Source: Smithella sp. (lineage in GTDB: Bacteria > Desulfobacterota > Syntrophia > Syntrophales > Smithellaceae). Taken from it: DNA of 64,000 nt. The position numbers and the translations under genes are program-made. Below the pieces are notes generated by a model, which saw nothing but the letters and a program-made list of their open reading frames with translations, was not told the DNA's origin and did no database searches. The first letter of the stretch is position 1; every line of letters starts with the position of its first letter. Location: assembly GCA_007244375.1 (NCBI GenBank), contig SCVW01000034.1:1-64000 (forward strand). Reading direction: 5' to 3'. Shown one piece after another: positions 51,168 to 61,236 of the stretch.

Positions 51168-52418
51168 ATGAAATTTGAAAAAATAAGAACATTTATTTTT
51201 CCGATTATTGTTTGCATAGCCTTATCGTCTCTGGTTTCCTGCGCTTCAAGGGCAAGAGTGGCGGTAAGCCAATTGGATACTCCGGGCCATCATACTTTTA
51301 CGGGATTAAAACTACTGGAACTGGAAAAATATCCTGACGCCCAGCGTGAATTCACTATGGCGATTGAATTAAATAAAAATTATTCGAAGGCTTATACCGG
51401 TCTGGCCCTGGTTAATATTTTTACAGGTAAGTTAAATAACGCTGCAGAGAATCTTACGCTTGGTTCCAAATACGCAACTTCCGATGAAGATAAACTTTTC
51501 AATGATGTAAGTAAAATTCGCTATTACAGCATCAGCAAAGCTGATTCAAACTGGCTGGAATTGGCCGGTAATCAATTCAATGAGGCTGTGAAGATTGATT
51601 CCAAATATTCACCGGCTTATTATTTAATGGGCATGGCTTATAAGGATGCTTTGGATTTTAATAAGGCATCGCAAATGTTTACAAAGGTTATTCAACTGAA
51701 AACAGATCATATTGCCGATGCCGATGCTCAGTTGAAGTTTTTGAAAAAGATTCAACAGGCTATGCCGGCTACCTTAGAAGGTAAAAAGATAGCCATGGTA
51801 GAGCGCCTTACCAGGGCGAATGCGGCGGCTTTGTTTATGCATGAATTAAAAATAAATGAGCTTTATAAAAAACAAGTACCGCAAGCTCCGGAAACGGCTG
51901 CAAAAGAGGCTGAAAAAATTTCTGTAGAGACACAAACAAAGGATGTCGAAAAGATTACAGCGGAAGTAAGAGACGTTGGGAAAAAAATAATAGAGGCTGT
52001 TACAACTGTATCAGCTCCTGCTAAATTAATGGCAAACGATATAGCGGATCATCCGTTTAAGAAGGATATTGAAGGAGTTCTGGAAACGGGAATAAAAGGC
52101 ATGGAGAATGATCCTAAAGGTAACTTCAAACCTAATGAAGTTCTTTCGCGTGGTGAATACGCTATCATAATGGAAGATATATTAATAAAACTTACAGGAG
52201 AGAAGGATCTGGCTTCCAGGTATGTTAATTCAAAATCTTTGTTTCCCGATGTACCCGCGGATATGCCTTATTTTAATGCCATTATATCTGTTACTTCACG
52301 GGAGATAATGGAAGCAAAAAATGTAAAAACAGGTGAATTTGCTCCTCTGAAACCATTATCAGGAGTGGAAGCTCTTTTGACAATTCGCAAATTAAAGGAT
52401 AAGTTAAATCTTAATTAA
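51168..52418 (+). CDS. TPR lipoprotein with C-terminal SLH-like domain
   Basis: This 416-residue lipoprotein has a signal peptide and lipobox LVSC (Cys25). TPR-like repeats follow from about 40 to 215 (YPDAQREFTMAIELNKNYSKAY, then YSPAYYLMGMAYKDALDFNKA). A charged Ala/Glu/Lys linker with coiled-coil tendency follows (about 225-290). A C-terminal S-layer-homology-like region closes it (HPFKKDIEGVLETGIKG, then FKPNEVLSRGEYAIIMEDIL). SLH domains bind cell-wall polymers; in Gram-negatives they may bind peptidoglycan. The function is unknown, and an envelope scaffold is plausible. Confidence 0.75.
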   Translation: MKFEKIRTFIFPIIVCIALSSLVSCASRARVAVSQLDTPGHHTFTGLKLLELEKYPDAQREFTMAIELNKNYSKAYTGLALVNIFTGKLNNAAENLTLGSKYATSDEDKLFNDVSKIRYYSISKADSNWLELAGNQFNEAVKIDSKYSPAYYLMGMAYKDALDFNKASQMFTKVIQLKTDHIADADAQLKFLKKIQQAMPATLEGKKIAMVERLTRANAAALFMHELKINELYKKQVPQAPETAAKEAEKISVETQTKDVEKITAEVRDVGKKIIEAVTTVSAPAKLMANDIADHPFKKDIEGVLETGIKGMENDPKGNFKPNEVLSRGEYAIIMEDILIKLTGEKDLASRYVNSKSLFPDVPADMPYFNAIISVTSREIMEAKNVKTGEFAPLKPLSGVEALLTIRKLKDKLNLN

Positions 52419-52451
52419 TTAAGTATTTGAAATATAAATATTAATTTATAT

Positions 52452-52472
52452 AGGGCTTGATGCCCTTTTTTA
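52452..52472 (+). terminator. Rho-independent terminator after the TPR/SLH lipoprotein
   Basis: AGGGC (52452-52456) and GCCCT (52462-52466) form a short stem followed by six T. Confidence 0.75.
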
Positions 52473-52571
52473 ATGAGACTCCAATGTGACAAGCGAATAA
52501 TCTAAAGGTCACTATAGGCGCAGTCAGATTGGCAATATGCCGTGAGAGGAATTGAAGGAGAGTTATTATAA

Positions 52572-55229
52572 ATGTCAAAAAAGGAGTTAAGTAAAGCTTT
52601 TGAACCGGCTCATGCCGAAGAAAGATGGTACGATTACTGGTTAGAAAATAAGTATTTTCACGCTAAGGATAATAGTGATTCACCGGCTTTCTCCATTGTC
52701 ATCCCGCCCCCCAATGTGACCGGGATGCTGCATATGGGGCACGCTTTGAATAATACTTTACAGGATATAATCATTCGTTTCAAAAGAATGCAGGGCTATA
52801 ACACGCTTTGGATGCCGGGTATGGATCACGCGGGCATTGCCACACAAAATGTGGTTGAACAGGAATTGATGAAGGAAGGATTGTCCCGTCATGATCTGGG
52901 GCGGGCAAAGTTTATTGCCCGTGTTTGGGAATGGAAAGAAAAATATGGTGGCGTGATCATTAATCAACTCAAACGTCTGGGCTGTTCCTGTGACTGGGAA
53001 CGGGAGCGTTTTACTATGGATGAAGGTTTATCCAAGGCTGTCCGCGAGGTTTTTGTCCGGCTCTATAATGAGGGTATGATTTATCAGGGAGATTATATTG
53101 TCAACTGGTGTCCCCGTTGCCATACCGCTATTTCCGATCTTGAAGTGGAATTTAAGCAGGATGCAAGTTTTCTATGGAATATACGTTATCCCTTTGCGGA
53201 CGGAAGCGGTGATATTGTAGTGGCAACCACCAGACCGGAAACAATGCTTGGTGATACGGCTGTGGCCGTCAATCCACTGGATTTCCGTTACAGGGATCAG
53301 GTAGGTAAATTTGTTATTTTGCCTTTAATGAATAAAAAAATACCGGTAATAGCTGATGATTATGTAACAATGGATTTCGGTTCCGGTGCAGTAAAGATTA
53401 CGCCGGGTTCGGACCCCAATGACTTTGCCATGGCTCAGCGCCATCAGTTGGAAATAATCTCAATTATGGATGGTCACGGTATCATTAATGAATATGGTGG
53501 CAAATACAAAGGACAGGATCGATATGAAGCGCGTAAGAATGTATTGGCTGACCTGGAGAAGGGCGGTTATCTGGTAAGTACCGAGCATTACGCACACAAT
53601 GTCGGTCAGTGTTATCGTTGTAAGACGGACATAGAACCGATGGTTTCCAAACAATGGTTTATCAAAATCAAGCCTCTTGCCAAGCAGGCCATTGCCGCAG
53701 TAGTGAAAGATAAGACAAAAATTATTCCCAAAACATGGGAAGCTACATACTTTGACTGGATGAATAATATCCGTGATTGGTGCATATCCCGGCAGTTATG
53801 GTGGGGACATCGCATTCCCGTCTGGTATTGCGATGATTGTGATAAAGTTATCGTTGCCATCGAAGATCCTAAAGAATGTCCTGATTGCGGAAATACCTCT
53901 CTGATGCAGGATGAAGATGTTCTGGATACCTGGTTTAGTTCCGCACTCTGGCCTTTCTCTACTCTGGGCTGGCCTGATAAGACCGAATCTCTTAAAACGT
54001 TTTATCCCACATCACTTTTAATTACTGGTTTCGATATTCTTTTCTTCTGGGTGGCGCGCATGATGATGATGGGTCTTTATGTGATGAAAGACGTTCCTTT
54101 CAGGCATGTTTATCTTCACGCGCTGGTTCGGGATGAAAAAGGGGAAAAGATGAGTAAATCCAAGGGCAATATTATTGATCCCCTTTCCATGATTGATCAG
54201 TACGGTACAGATGCTTTTCGTTTTACATTAGCAGCGTATACCGCACAGGGACGTGACGTGCGCTTATCTCCGGAGCGCATTGAAGGTTACAAATTTTTTG
54301 TCAATAAAATATGGAACGCGTCCAAACTTACATTGACCAACCTGGCGGATTTCGATGAATCAGCACCAGTGAATGATTCTGATTCGCTGCCTGATAAATG
54401 GATTAAAGCAAAGCTCAACGAAACGATTGCAGAAGTTACACGCGGTTTGGAAGAATACCATTTCAATGATGCATCCGCGGCAATTTATCATTTTATATGG
54501 CATGAATTCTGTGACTGGTATCTGGAATTAAGCAAGCCTGTATTTTATGGTAAGGCAAGTCAGGAACAGAGACAGGCAACTCAAAAAACTTTGCATGAAG
54601 TTTTCACAGTAATGCTGCAACTTTTACATCCTTTTATGCCTTTTGTTACCGAAGAGCTTTGGCAGTCACTGAATGATAGTGACGAACGGTCCATCATGGT
54701 AAGTAAATTCCCCGTTGTCAATCCTGCATGGGAGGATAAAGTAGCAGAAAAGAAAATGGAGATGCTGATGACTATTATTACATCCATCCGTAATATTCGT
54801 GGTGAAATGCGAGTTCCACCATCAATTAAGTTAAAAGTTATGGTTTCCGCAGGTGATGATGAAAGTGGAAAAATAATTGATGATGGTAAAGATTATATAT
54901 TAAATCTGGCCAATCTTGAGTCCTTAACTGTCGAAGTGGGGTTGGTTGAGCCAAAAGGTGTGGCAACCGGAGTTATAGGAGCAACAAGAATTTTCGTTCC
55001 TCTGGCCGGTGTTGTCGATATCACCGGGGAGAAGGCCCGATTGGAAAAAGAATTGGCGAAGGTATCCAAAGATTTGGAGCAGAGTTCCAAAAAACTTGCC
55101 AATCGTGATTTTTGTGCGAAAGCTGCTCCTGAGATTATACAAAAGGAAGAAGATAAATTAAAAGAATGCCAGGAAAAATTTAATACCTTGGAAAATGCTT
55201 TAAAGAAACTCAAAGAAATATCCAGGTAA
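52572..55229 (+). CDS. valS: Valine-tRNA ligase
   Basis: The 885-residue class I synthetase has HMGH at 54-57 (PPPNVTGMLHMGHAL) and KMSKSKGNIIDP. The editing domain has VVATTRPETMLGDTAVAV. Two CxxC zinc-type pairs lie near CRYRC/CPDC segments (CYRCKTD and CDDCDKVIV...CPDCGN). The C-terminal coiled-coil arm (about 815-880, EKARLEKELAKVSKDLEQSSKKL) is specific to ValRS. A GAAGGAGAG site precedes the ATG. It stands alone between a terminator and nadC. Confidence 0.97.
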   Translation: MSKKELSKAFEPAHAEERWYDYWLENKYFHAKDNSDSPAFSIVIPPPNVTGMLHMGHALNNTLQDIIIRFKRMQGYNTLWMPGMDHAGIATQNVVEQELMKEGLSRHDLGRAKFIARVWEWKEKYGGVIINQLKRLGCSCDWERERFTMDEGLSKAVREVFVRLYNEGMIYQGDYIVNWCPRCHTAISDLEVEFKQDASFLWNIRYPFADGSGDIVVATTRPETMLGDTAVAVNPLDFRYRDQVGKFVILPLMNKKIPVIADDYVTMDFGSGAVKITPGSDPNDFAMAQRHQLEIISIMDGHGIINEYGGKYKGQDRYEARKNVLADLEKGGYLVSTEHYAHNVGQCYRCKTDIEPMVSKQWFIKIKPLAKQAIAAVVKDKTKIIPKTWEATYFDWMNNIRDWCISRQLWWGHRIPVWYCDDCDKVIVAIEDPKECPDCGNTSLMQDEDVLDTWFSSALWPFSTLGWPDKTESLKTFYPTSLLITGFDILFFWVARMMMMGLYVMKDVPFRHVYLHALVRDEKGEKMSKSKGNIIDPLSMIDQYGTDAFRFTLAAYTAQGRDVRLSPERIEGYKFFVNKIWNASKLTLTNLADFDESAPVNDSDSLPDKWIKAKLNETIAEVTRGLEEYHFNDASAAIYHFIWHEFCDWYLELSKPVFYGKASQEQRQATQKTLHEVFTVMLQLLHPFMPFVTEELWQSLNDSDERSIMVSKFPVVNPAWEDKVAEKKMEMLMTIITSIRNIRGEMRVPPSIKLKVMVSAGDDESGKIIDDGKDYILNLANLESLTVEVGLVEPKGVATGVIGATRIFVPLAGVVDITGEKARLEKELAKVSKDLEQSSKKLANRDFCAKAAPEIIQKEEDKLKECQEKFNTLENALKKLKEISR

Positions 55230-55291
55230 TAATGCACTTCTCCTTTTTGCCCGGGATAGATAGAGCATAAGTTGAAAAAGTGAGGAAATAA

Positions 55292-56119
55292 ATGGTTTCA
55301 GAACCGATTAAAAAAATTATTAAATATGCATTGGCCGAAGATATAGGCACGGGTGATATTACTACGCAGGTTACCGTCAATCCCAGAAAAAAGGGTAGGG
55401 CGATTGTTGTTGCCAAAGAAAATTTTGTTGTTGCCGGAATCGATGTTTTTGTGGAAACTTTTAAATTTCTTGATGAAAATATCATGGTTAAAATATTAAT
55501 TGATGACGGTCGCCGGGTAAAAAAAGGAGATGCCATTGCCCAAATTTCCGGAAATTTATCCGATATCTTGCAGGCCGAGCGTGTTGCGCTGAATTTGTTT
55601 CAACGTATGTGTGGTATTGCCACGCTAACTGCCAAATATGTCAAGGCGGTTCGCGGTACAAATGCAATAATTCTGGACACACGTAAGACAGTACCGGGAT
55701 TACGCATTCTGGATAAAATGGCTGTTCGTATCGGAGGCGGACGTAATCACCGAATCGGTCTATACGATGGGATATTAATTAAAGATAATCATATCGAAGC
55801 AGCCGGTAGTATTGCTGCCGCTGTGAAGGCACAGAGAAAAAATCCTTTTATGAAAATTGAAGTAGAAACCAGGAATATCAAAGAAGTTAAAGAAGCACTG
55901 AAGTGCAATGTTGATGTTGTCATGCTTGATAATATGAATATTCCGGTAATGAAAAAAGCAATTGAAATGATAAATGGACGCGTTCTTATTGAAGCGTCCG
56001 GAAATGTCAGCCTGGAAAATGTTGCCGATATTGCTAAAATCGGAGTAGATTTTATTTCAGTTGGAGAGCTTACTCATTCCGTCCGTGCCGCCGATATTTC
56101 ACTAAAAATTATAGCTTGA
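55292..56119 (+). CDS. nadC: Nicotinate-nucleotide pyrophosphorylase (carboxylating)
   Basis: The 275-residue quinolinate phosphoribosyltransferase has EDIGTGDIT near the start, the QRMCGIATLTAKYV region, DTRKTVPGLRILDKMAV with conserved Arg and Lys, GGGRNHRIGLYDGILIKDNH, and VDFISVGELTHS at the end. It completes de novo NAD synthesis with nadB (19.7 kb). It begins a cofactor group (nadC, birA, coaX, coaE). A GAGGAAA site precedes the ATG. Confidence 0.96.
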   Translation: MVSEPIKKIIKYALAEDIGTGDITTQVTVNPRKKGRAIVVAKENFVVAGIDVFVETFKFLDENIMVKILIDDGRRVKKGDAIAQISGNLSDILQAERVALNLFQRMCGIATLTAKYVKAVRGTNAIILDTRKTVPGLRILDKMAVRIGGGRNHRIGLYDGILIKDNHIEAAGSIAAAVKAQRKNPFMKIEVETRNIKEVKEALKCNVDVVMLDNMNIPVMKKAIEMINGRVLIEASGNVSLENVADIAKIGVDFISVGELTHSVRAADISLKIIA

Positions 56120-56191
56120 AAAGAACTGATAAATCCAATGTCATCGTGGAAACATTATTTAATTCTTTGACATAGTATAATTATAATTTGT

Positions 56192-56974
56192 ATGGACTGG
56201 GATTTGGAAATATTAGAAAAAAGTCTTACCGGAAAAATATTCGGTCATAAACTACAATATTATCCTGAAACAGGGTCCACTAATGATGAAGCTTTTAAAC
56301 TGGGTATTGCCGGTGCACCGGAAGGAACAGTTATTATTGCCGATACTCAAACTGAAGGCAGAGGGCGATTACATAGAGCATGGCATTCACCTGCCGGTAG
56401 TAATATTTACACGACGATTATTTTAAGGCCGCAGATGGAGCCGGCCAGAGTTACGCAGATTTCCATATTTGCCGGTATTGCCGTGGCCGAAGTTTTGGAA
56501 AAATATTGTCCGAACAGAATAAAAGTAAAATGGCCTAATGACATACTTATAAACGGTAAAAAGGTTTGTGGTATCCTTTCTCAGGCAAAGGCTGATGTGA
56601 ACAAAGTAGATTTTGTTATATTGGGTATTGGTATTAATGTAAATATAAATCAATTTCCTGATGAAATAAGCAATATAGCGACTTCCCTGGCCATAGAAAC
56701 CGGGAGGGAAATATCCCGTCAGCAATTGATAATTAGTCTGTATGAAAATCTGGCAAAATGGTATAAACAGCTACTACAGGAAGGTTTCGGACTTATCAGG
56801 GAGAAATGGCTAAGTCTGTCTCTAATGATCGGTCAGAAAGTTCAGGTAATGTTTAAGGATGAGGTTATAAGTGGCAAGGCAGTAGACCTGGATGATGATG
56901 GTTCGCTGATTCTTCTTGCGGAAGATGGTAAAAGAATTAAAGCCTCGGCAGGGGACGCGACAATAATGAGGTGA
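56192..56974 (+). CDS. birA: Biotin-[acetyl-CoA-carboxylase] ligase
   Basis: The 260-residue protein has only the catalytic and C-terminal domains. The N-terminal helix-turn-helix of E. coli BirA (about 60 residues) is missing, so it probably does not repress biotin genes. It has the ligase loop [28 protein letters not shown] and KVCGILSQ. It would biotinylate carrier proteins such as that serving the carboxyltransferase at 44.8-46.4 kb. A TATAAT (56176-56181) lies just 10 bases before the ATG and no good ribosome site is seen. The stop lies 5 bases before the coaX start. Confidence 0.93.
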   Translation: MDWDLEILEKSLTGKIFGHKLQYYPETGSTNDEAFKLGIAGAPEGTVIIADTQTEGRGRLHRAWHSPAGSNIYTTIILRPQMEPARVTQISIFAGIAVAEVLEKYCPNRIKVKWPNDILINGKKVCGILSQAKADVNKVDFVILGIGINVNINQFPDEISNIATSLAIETGREISRQQLIISLYENLAKWYKQLLQEGFGLIREKWLSLSLMIGQKVQVMFKDEVISGKAVDLDDDGSLILLAEDGKRIKASAGDATIMR

Positions 56975-56979
56975 TAAAT

Positions 56980-57762
56980 ATGCTGTTAGTCATTGATGTC
57001 GGCAACACAAATACGGTTTTAGGACTTTATGACGGCGAACGTTTAATCCACGACTGGCGAATTCGTACGGAGAGTGATCATACCGTTGATGAATATGGCG
57101 TACTGATTACGAATCTTTATCAGTCCAGTCAGATGGATGCCAAAGAAATAAAATCGGTTAAAGCCGTTATCATTTCCTGTGTTGTACCGCCCATGCTGAA
57201 TATTCTTGAGCCATTGTGTCAGAAATATTTCAAAATCAAACCAATGATTGTCGGGCCGGGTATCAAAACGGGAATGCCGATTTTTTACGATAACCCCAAA
57301 GAAGTGGGAGCAGATAGAATTGTTAATGCGGTGGCAGCATATAACAAGTATCGTAAGGAATCAATTATTGTCGATTTCGGTACGGCAACAACTTTTGACT
57401 ATATTTCTCCTAAAGGAGAATATATGGGCGGTTGTATAGCACCGGGAATAGTTATTTCCACCGAGGCGTTATTTGTGCGTGCGTCAAAATTACCGCGTGT
57501 CGAATTCAGCAAACCCAAAAGCATCATCACTAAAGATACCGTCAGTGCAATGCAAGCCGGTATAATGTTCGGTTATGCCGGCTTGGTGGACGGTATTGTT
57601 GAGAGGATGAAAGCGGAAGTCAAAACAAAGCCGCTGGTGATTGCAACCGGAGGACTTGCACGAATTGTAGCACAGGAAGCGAAAAGTATTGATAAGATCG
57701 AAGAAATGCTGACGCTGGAGGGATTGCGTCTTATTTATAATCTCAATAAAAAACCATGTTAA
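56980..57762 (+). CDS. coaX: Type III pantothenate kinase
   Basis: This 260-residue CoaX starts CoA synthesis by phosphorylating pantothenate and is not inhibited by CoA in this class. It has [15 protein letters not shown], the DYGVLI-type region, [26 protein letters not shown] and GGCIAPGI. The ATG at 56980 fits the AGGTGA site; a GTG at 56971 would lie within it. Its end overlaps coaE by 7 bases, so first and last steps of CoA synthesis are cotranscribed. Confidence 0.95.
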   Translation: MLLVIDVGNTNTVLGLYDGERLIHDWRIRTESDHTVDEYGVLITNLYQSSQMDAKEIKSVKAVIISCVVPPMLNILEPLCQKYFKIKPMIVGPGIKTGMPIFYDNPKEVGADRIVNAVAAYNKYRKESIIVDFGTATTFDYISPKGEYMGGCIAPGIVISTEALFVRASKLPRVEFSKPKSIITKDTVSAMQAGIMFGYAGLVDGIVERMKAEVKTKPLVIATGGLARIVAQEAKSIDKIEEMLTLEGLRLIYNLNKKPC

Positions 57763-58391
57763 ATGTCGGATTAACAGGCGGCATCGCCTGCGGAAAATCA
57801 ACAGTAGCAAAGATGTTTGCAGTGTTGGGTGCTCATTTAATTGATTTTGACAGGCTTGCTCACTATGTTCAGGAACCGGGAAAGCCAGCTTATAAAGAAG
57901 TTGTTAAACATTTCGGCAATACCATTCTTCAGCCGGATAAAAAGATAGACCGTATAAAATTGGGGAATATAGTATTTTCAAACAAAAAGAAAATTCTTGA
58001 GCTTAACAATATTGTTCATCCTTTTGTTTATCAAGAGTGGTATCATCACATGGGAAAAATCAAAGCAAAAGAAGAACATGCCATTATTTTATCTGATGTT
58101 CCTCTTTTGTTCGAAGGTGGAATGCAGCATTTGTTTGATCTGACCGTCTTGGTTCTCATTGCGCCCGAAGAACAGCTTCGCAGGTTGAGAATACGTAATG
58201 AATTGAGTCAAAAAGAAGCGGAGAAAAGATTGAAAAGTCAAATGCCGATTAAAGAAAAAATTAAACTGGCGGATGTTGTAATTGATAATGAAGGAAGTAT
58301 TGATGAAACTGAAAAGAAAGTGAAGCAAATCTGGCAGGAACTGTTGCATCGGGAAAAACAAAAAAATAAATTTGGGCAGAAACTGTCTTAA
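57756..58391 (+). CDS. coaE: Dephospho-CoA kinase
   Basis: The 211-residue P-loop kinase performs the last step of CoA synthesis. Walker A is [17 protein letters not shown] at residues 6-22. [13 protein letters not shown] and [11 protein letters not shown] follow. It overlaps coaX and closes the cofactor group. The C-terminal basic tail ([14 protein letters not shown]) is slightly longer than usual. Confidence 0.95.
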   Translation: MLNVGLTGGIACGKSTVAKMFAVLGAHLIDFDRLAHYVQEPGKPAYKEVVKHFGNTILQPDKKIDRIKLGNIVFSNKKKILELNNIVHPFVYQEWYHHMGKIKAKEEHAIILSDVPLLFEGGMQHLFDLTVLVLIAPEEQLRRLRIRNELSQKEAEKRLKSQMPIKEKIKLADVVIDNEGSIDETEKKVKQIWQELLHREKQKNKFGQKLS

Positions 58392-58418
58392 TCAAAACAT
58401 AAAAAACGGAGGAAGAAA

Positions 58419-59036
58419 ATGATTGAGAAAAACGTAAAAACAGATTTTAGCGCAAAAATATCCGAACCGGTTATTGGAACGGGCACATTCGTGCATCCGC
58501 TGGCGGCGGTTATAGGTAATGTAATCTTGGGTAAAAATATTATGGTTGCTCCAACCGCTTGCGTGCGAGGTGATGAAGGTCAGCCGTTGCATGTGGGCGA
58601 CGATTCCAATGTCCAGGATGGTGTGATAATTCACGCTTTGGAGACGGAACTGGATGGAGAACCGATCGAGAAAAACCGGATGGAGGTTGAAGGTAAAAAA
58701 TATGCTGTTTATGTGGGCAAGAGAGTTTCGCTGGCTCATCAGGTACAAATTCACGGGCCGGCTGTAGTAATGGATGATACTTTTGTCGGAATGAAGGTAC
58801 TCGTGTTTAAATCTTTTGTTGGGAAGAATTGCGTTATTGAGCCCGGAGTTATCTTAATGGGAGTTGAAGTTGCCGAAGGTCGCTATATACCGGCAGGATC
58901 GGTCATAAAAACTCAGGCCGAAGCTGATGCTTTGCCTGTAATTACAGCCGACTATCCGCTAAAAGACATGAACAAAGGCGTGTTACATGTGAACAAAGCG
59001 CTGGCAAAAGGATATCTGGCATCTGCCGGAAAGTAA
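58419..59036 (+). CDS. Gamma-class carbonic anhydrase, Cam type
   Basis: The 205-residue left-handed beta-helix (hexapeptide-repeat) protein is close to the archaeal Cam enzyme. The zinc ligands His72, His107 and His112 are present (VIIHALETE, SLAHQVQIHG). So are the Glu residues linked to proton transfer in Cam, Glu53 (RGDEGQP) and Glu75, the latter in the acidic loop that CamH-type homologues lack. It has no signal peptide and is likely cytosolic, unlike Cam. It would interconvert CO2 and bicarbonate, useful for carboxylation or CO2 handling in an anaerobe. The ATG has a GGAGGAAG site. Confidence 0.9.
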   Translation: MIEKNVKTDFSAKISEPVIGTGTFVHPLAAVIGNVILGKNIMVAPTACVRGDEGQPLHVGDDSNVQDGVIIHALETELDGEPIEKNRMEVEGKKYAVYVGKRVSLAHQVQIHGPAVVMDDTFVGMKVLVFKSFVGKNCVIEPGVILMGVEVAEGRYIPAGSVIKTQAEADALPVITADYPLKDMNKGVLHVNKALAKGYLASAGK

Positions 59037-59046
59037 TGGAAATCAG

Positions 59047-59787
59047 ATGTTCTCGTTGAAAAATGTAGTAAAAAGTGAATCAACAAATGCAAATGAAAAA
59101 CAGAAAGGGTGTCTTTCCTGCGGATCAAAGCAAAATATTAGAAACCGGAAATATTGTTCGATAAAATGCCGTCAAAATCTCCGGCAAAAACTCAATATGA
59201 GGAACGGATTGCTGGAGGCTTTAAACACTCGTTATGCGACTTTTTATTTCTCTGACACAATTATTATTCTTGACATTGTACCTTATGGAATTAAGGAAGT
59301 GTTTCGTTATGAAAGTAAACGATCAACGGGAAACAATCCGGCTGCGGATTTCAGTATTATGGCCAATGCGTTGGGAGATGCATGGTGGAAGGAATCGAAA
59401 CGGACAAACAAAAATTATTTGGCTTCCCAGCATGTCCTGAAATTGGCAACCCGCCATAGGATTTCTGATGGGTTGCAACGTCCCAGATTGACGAGGACGC
59501 CGAGTGTCAAGACAGGAATTCTGGAATCTCTGGAAATAAAAAAAACGGACCTTCATTCGCATGAATTAAAAAAAATAATAAAAAGTGCTTACAGACACCA
59601 GGCAAAAATGCATCATCCTGATGCCGGTGGTCAAGCAACAATTTTTCGTAAGATTCATAATGCTTATAAGGAACTTTTGCGCTGGGCGGATAATCCTGTC
59701 TATATCAGACGACGTGGCTTTCCTGATAAATGGTACTATGATGGTGAAAGTAAAAAATGGGTACAACCTTTACCAGGTAGAAAATAG
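59047..59787 (+). CDS. Zinc-finger/J-domain protein of unknown function
   Basis: The 246-residue protein has an N-terminal Cys4 finger, Cys22-x2-Cys25 and Cys37-x3-Cys41 (CLSCGSKQNIRNRKYCSIKC). An unrecognised middle (50-165) has an aromatic TFYFSDTIIILDIVPYGIKE segment. A J domain lies at about 167-212 with the HPD motif at 190-192 (AKMHHPDAGG), which would stimulate an Hsp70. A basic C-terminal tail contains KWYYDGESKKWV. It may deliver a substrate to DnaK. It lies 10 bases after the carbonic anhydrase and may be cotranscribed. No clear family is known to me. Confidence 0.72.
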   Translation: MFSLKNVVKSESTNANEKQKGCLSCGSKQNIRNRKYCSIKCRQNLRQKLNMRNGLLEALNTRYATFYFSDTIIILDIVPYGIKEVFRYESKRSTGNNPAADFSIMANALGDAWWKESKRTNKNYLASQHVLKLATRHRISDGLQRPRLTRTPSVKTGILESLEIKKTDLHSHELKKIIKSAYRHQAKMHHPDAGGQATIFRKIHNAYKELLRWADNPVYIRRRGFPDKWYYDGESKKWVQPLPGRK

Positions 59788-59819
59788 CTTTTTAAAGTGT
59801 GAATATTTCCTGTAATTTA

Positions 59820-61235
59820 TTAATTGTCTTTGCCCCCACCAAGTATCTTATAAAGAACGATTTGATTATTGATTTTGACGAGATGCAGCATTGTTAAACC
59901 CTGTTGTGCACTATAGAGTGAACGTTGCGCGTCAAGAACTGAGAGGTAGCTGTCGATTCCCTTGCTATAGCGAGCGTCGGCAAGACGATAAGTTTCCGCA
60001 ATTGCGTCAACCAATGATTGTTGTGCAGAAATTCGCTGATCAACCATACTTTTTTCTGCAAGGGCATCGGCAACTTCCCGGAATGCTGTTTGGATTGCTT
60101 TTTCGTATTGCGCTATGGATATTTCCCGTTCGGCCTTTGTTACGTCATATGCCGACCAGGTACGGGCGTCGAATATCGGCATAACTATCTGTGGAGCAAA
60201 AGTCCATGTGCCCTGACCGGCTTTAAAAAGTCCTGATAATTCAGTGCTGGCCGTTCCTATGGTGGTTGTCAAAGCAATGCGGGGGAAAAAGGCCGCACGG
60301 GCGGCGCCGATATTGGCATTTGCCGCTTTTAACTGATGTTCGGCAGCAAGAATATCTGGCCGAAGCAAAAGTACATTGGATGACAGACCGGGAGAGAAAT
60401 CTTTAGGTATGCCAACACTCATAAGATCTTTAGGAAGTAATTCTTCTGTGGTTATAGAGCCGGTTAGAAGATTTAAAAAGTTTTCATCCTGTGCTGTCAA
60501 TTGTTTGTAGCGAGCGACATCTCCTCTTGCTGCCTCAACCTGACTTTGCGCCCGTTTCACGTCTAGCTCGGAAATAATTCCTGCATCGAAACGTTTTTGT
60601 ATTAATTTATAAGCAGCTTCCTGAGTTCCCAAAGTGGAAATTGCCGTTTTAAGATTTTCTCTGTCTGCAGCCAACACCAAATATGCCTGTGCAACGGCAG
60701 ATATCAGAGAAATTTGTGCAATGCGATGCGCCTCTTGAGTGGCCAGATATTGTTCAAGTGCCCTGTCTTTCAGGCTGCGTATACGGCCAAAGAAATCAAT
60801 TTCCCAGGAACTGATGCCTATGTTGACACTATATTTTTCGGTGGTCATTGCGCTTCCGGTTGATGAAAGATCACCGGGCATCCGTTCTTTATACATACTT
60901 CCTGCGGCATTAACTGATGGCAAAAGCTCAGCCCGAGAAATACCGTAATATGCCCTTGCTCTTTCAACATTCAACGCAGCTATTCGCAGGTCGCGATTGT
61001 TTTTCAGAGATATTTCTATAATTTTTTGCATTTTTTTATCGGTAATGAAATCTTTCCATTGAAGCTCTGATGCCGTTTGCTCGAATTTGCCGGTTGCCGT
61101 TTCCTGATAAGCGGGACCTGTCGGCCACTGTGCGGGGACTGGAGATGCAGGTCTTGTATAGTTAGGAGCTAAGGTACATCCACCCAGGAAGAAAAGTGTT
61201 GTTACAACCGTAAGAATAACTGATTTCTTTTTCAT
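59820..61235 (-). CDS. RND efflux outer-membrane lipoprotein (OprM/NodT family)
   Basis: The 471-residue outer-membrane factor has a lipobox LGGC (Cys20) after a signal peptide. It then shows the OEP family pattern: APNYTRPASPVP, NNRDLRIAALNVERARAYYGISRAELLP, EIDFFGRIRSLKDRA and, in the second repeat, LLRPDILAAEHQLKAANANIGAARAAFFP. It forms the trimeric exit duct for the pump encoded just upstream. The start at 61235 (26 residues after an in-frame upstream ATG) leaves 1 base after the pump stop and gives a proper signal peptide. Confidence 0.93.
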   Translation of the reverse strand: MKKKSVILTVVTTLFFLGGCTLAPNYTRPASPVPAQWPTGPAYQETATGKFEQTASELQWKDFITDKKMQKIIEISLKNNRDLRIAALNVERARAYYGISRAELLPSVNAAGSMYKERMPGDLSSTGSAMTTEKYSVNIGISSWEIDFFGRIRSLKDRALEQYLATQEAHRIAQISLISAVAQAYLVLAADRENLKTAISTLGTQEAAYKLIQKRFDAGIISELDVKRAQSQVEAARGDVARYKQLTAQDENFLNLLTGSITTEELLPKDLMSVGIPKDFSPGLSSNVLLLRPDILAAEHQLKAANANIGAARAAFFPRIALTTTIGTASTELSGLFKAGQGTWTFAPQIVMPIFDARTWSAYDVTKAEREISIAQYEKAIQTAFREVADALAEKSMVDQRISAQQSLVDAIAETYRLADARYSKGIDSYLSVLDAQRSLYSAQQGLTMLHLVKINNQIVLYKILGGGKDN

Positions 61236-61236
61236 A

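Noticed and set aside
52473-52571. T-box leader before valS
   Set aside because: No T-box consensus sequence or specifier stem can be found, and only a short leader is present.
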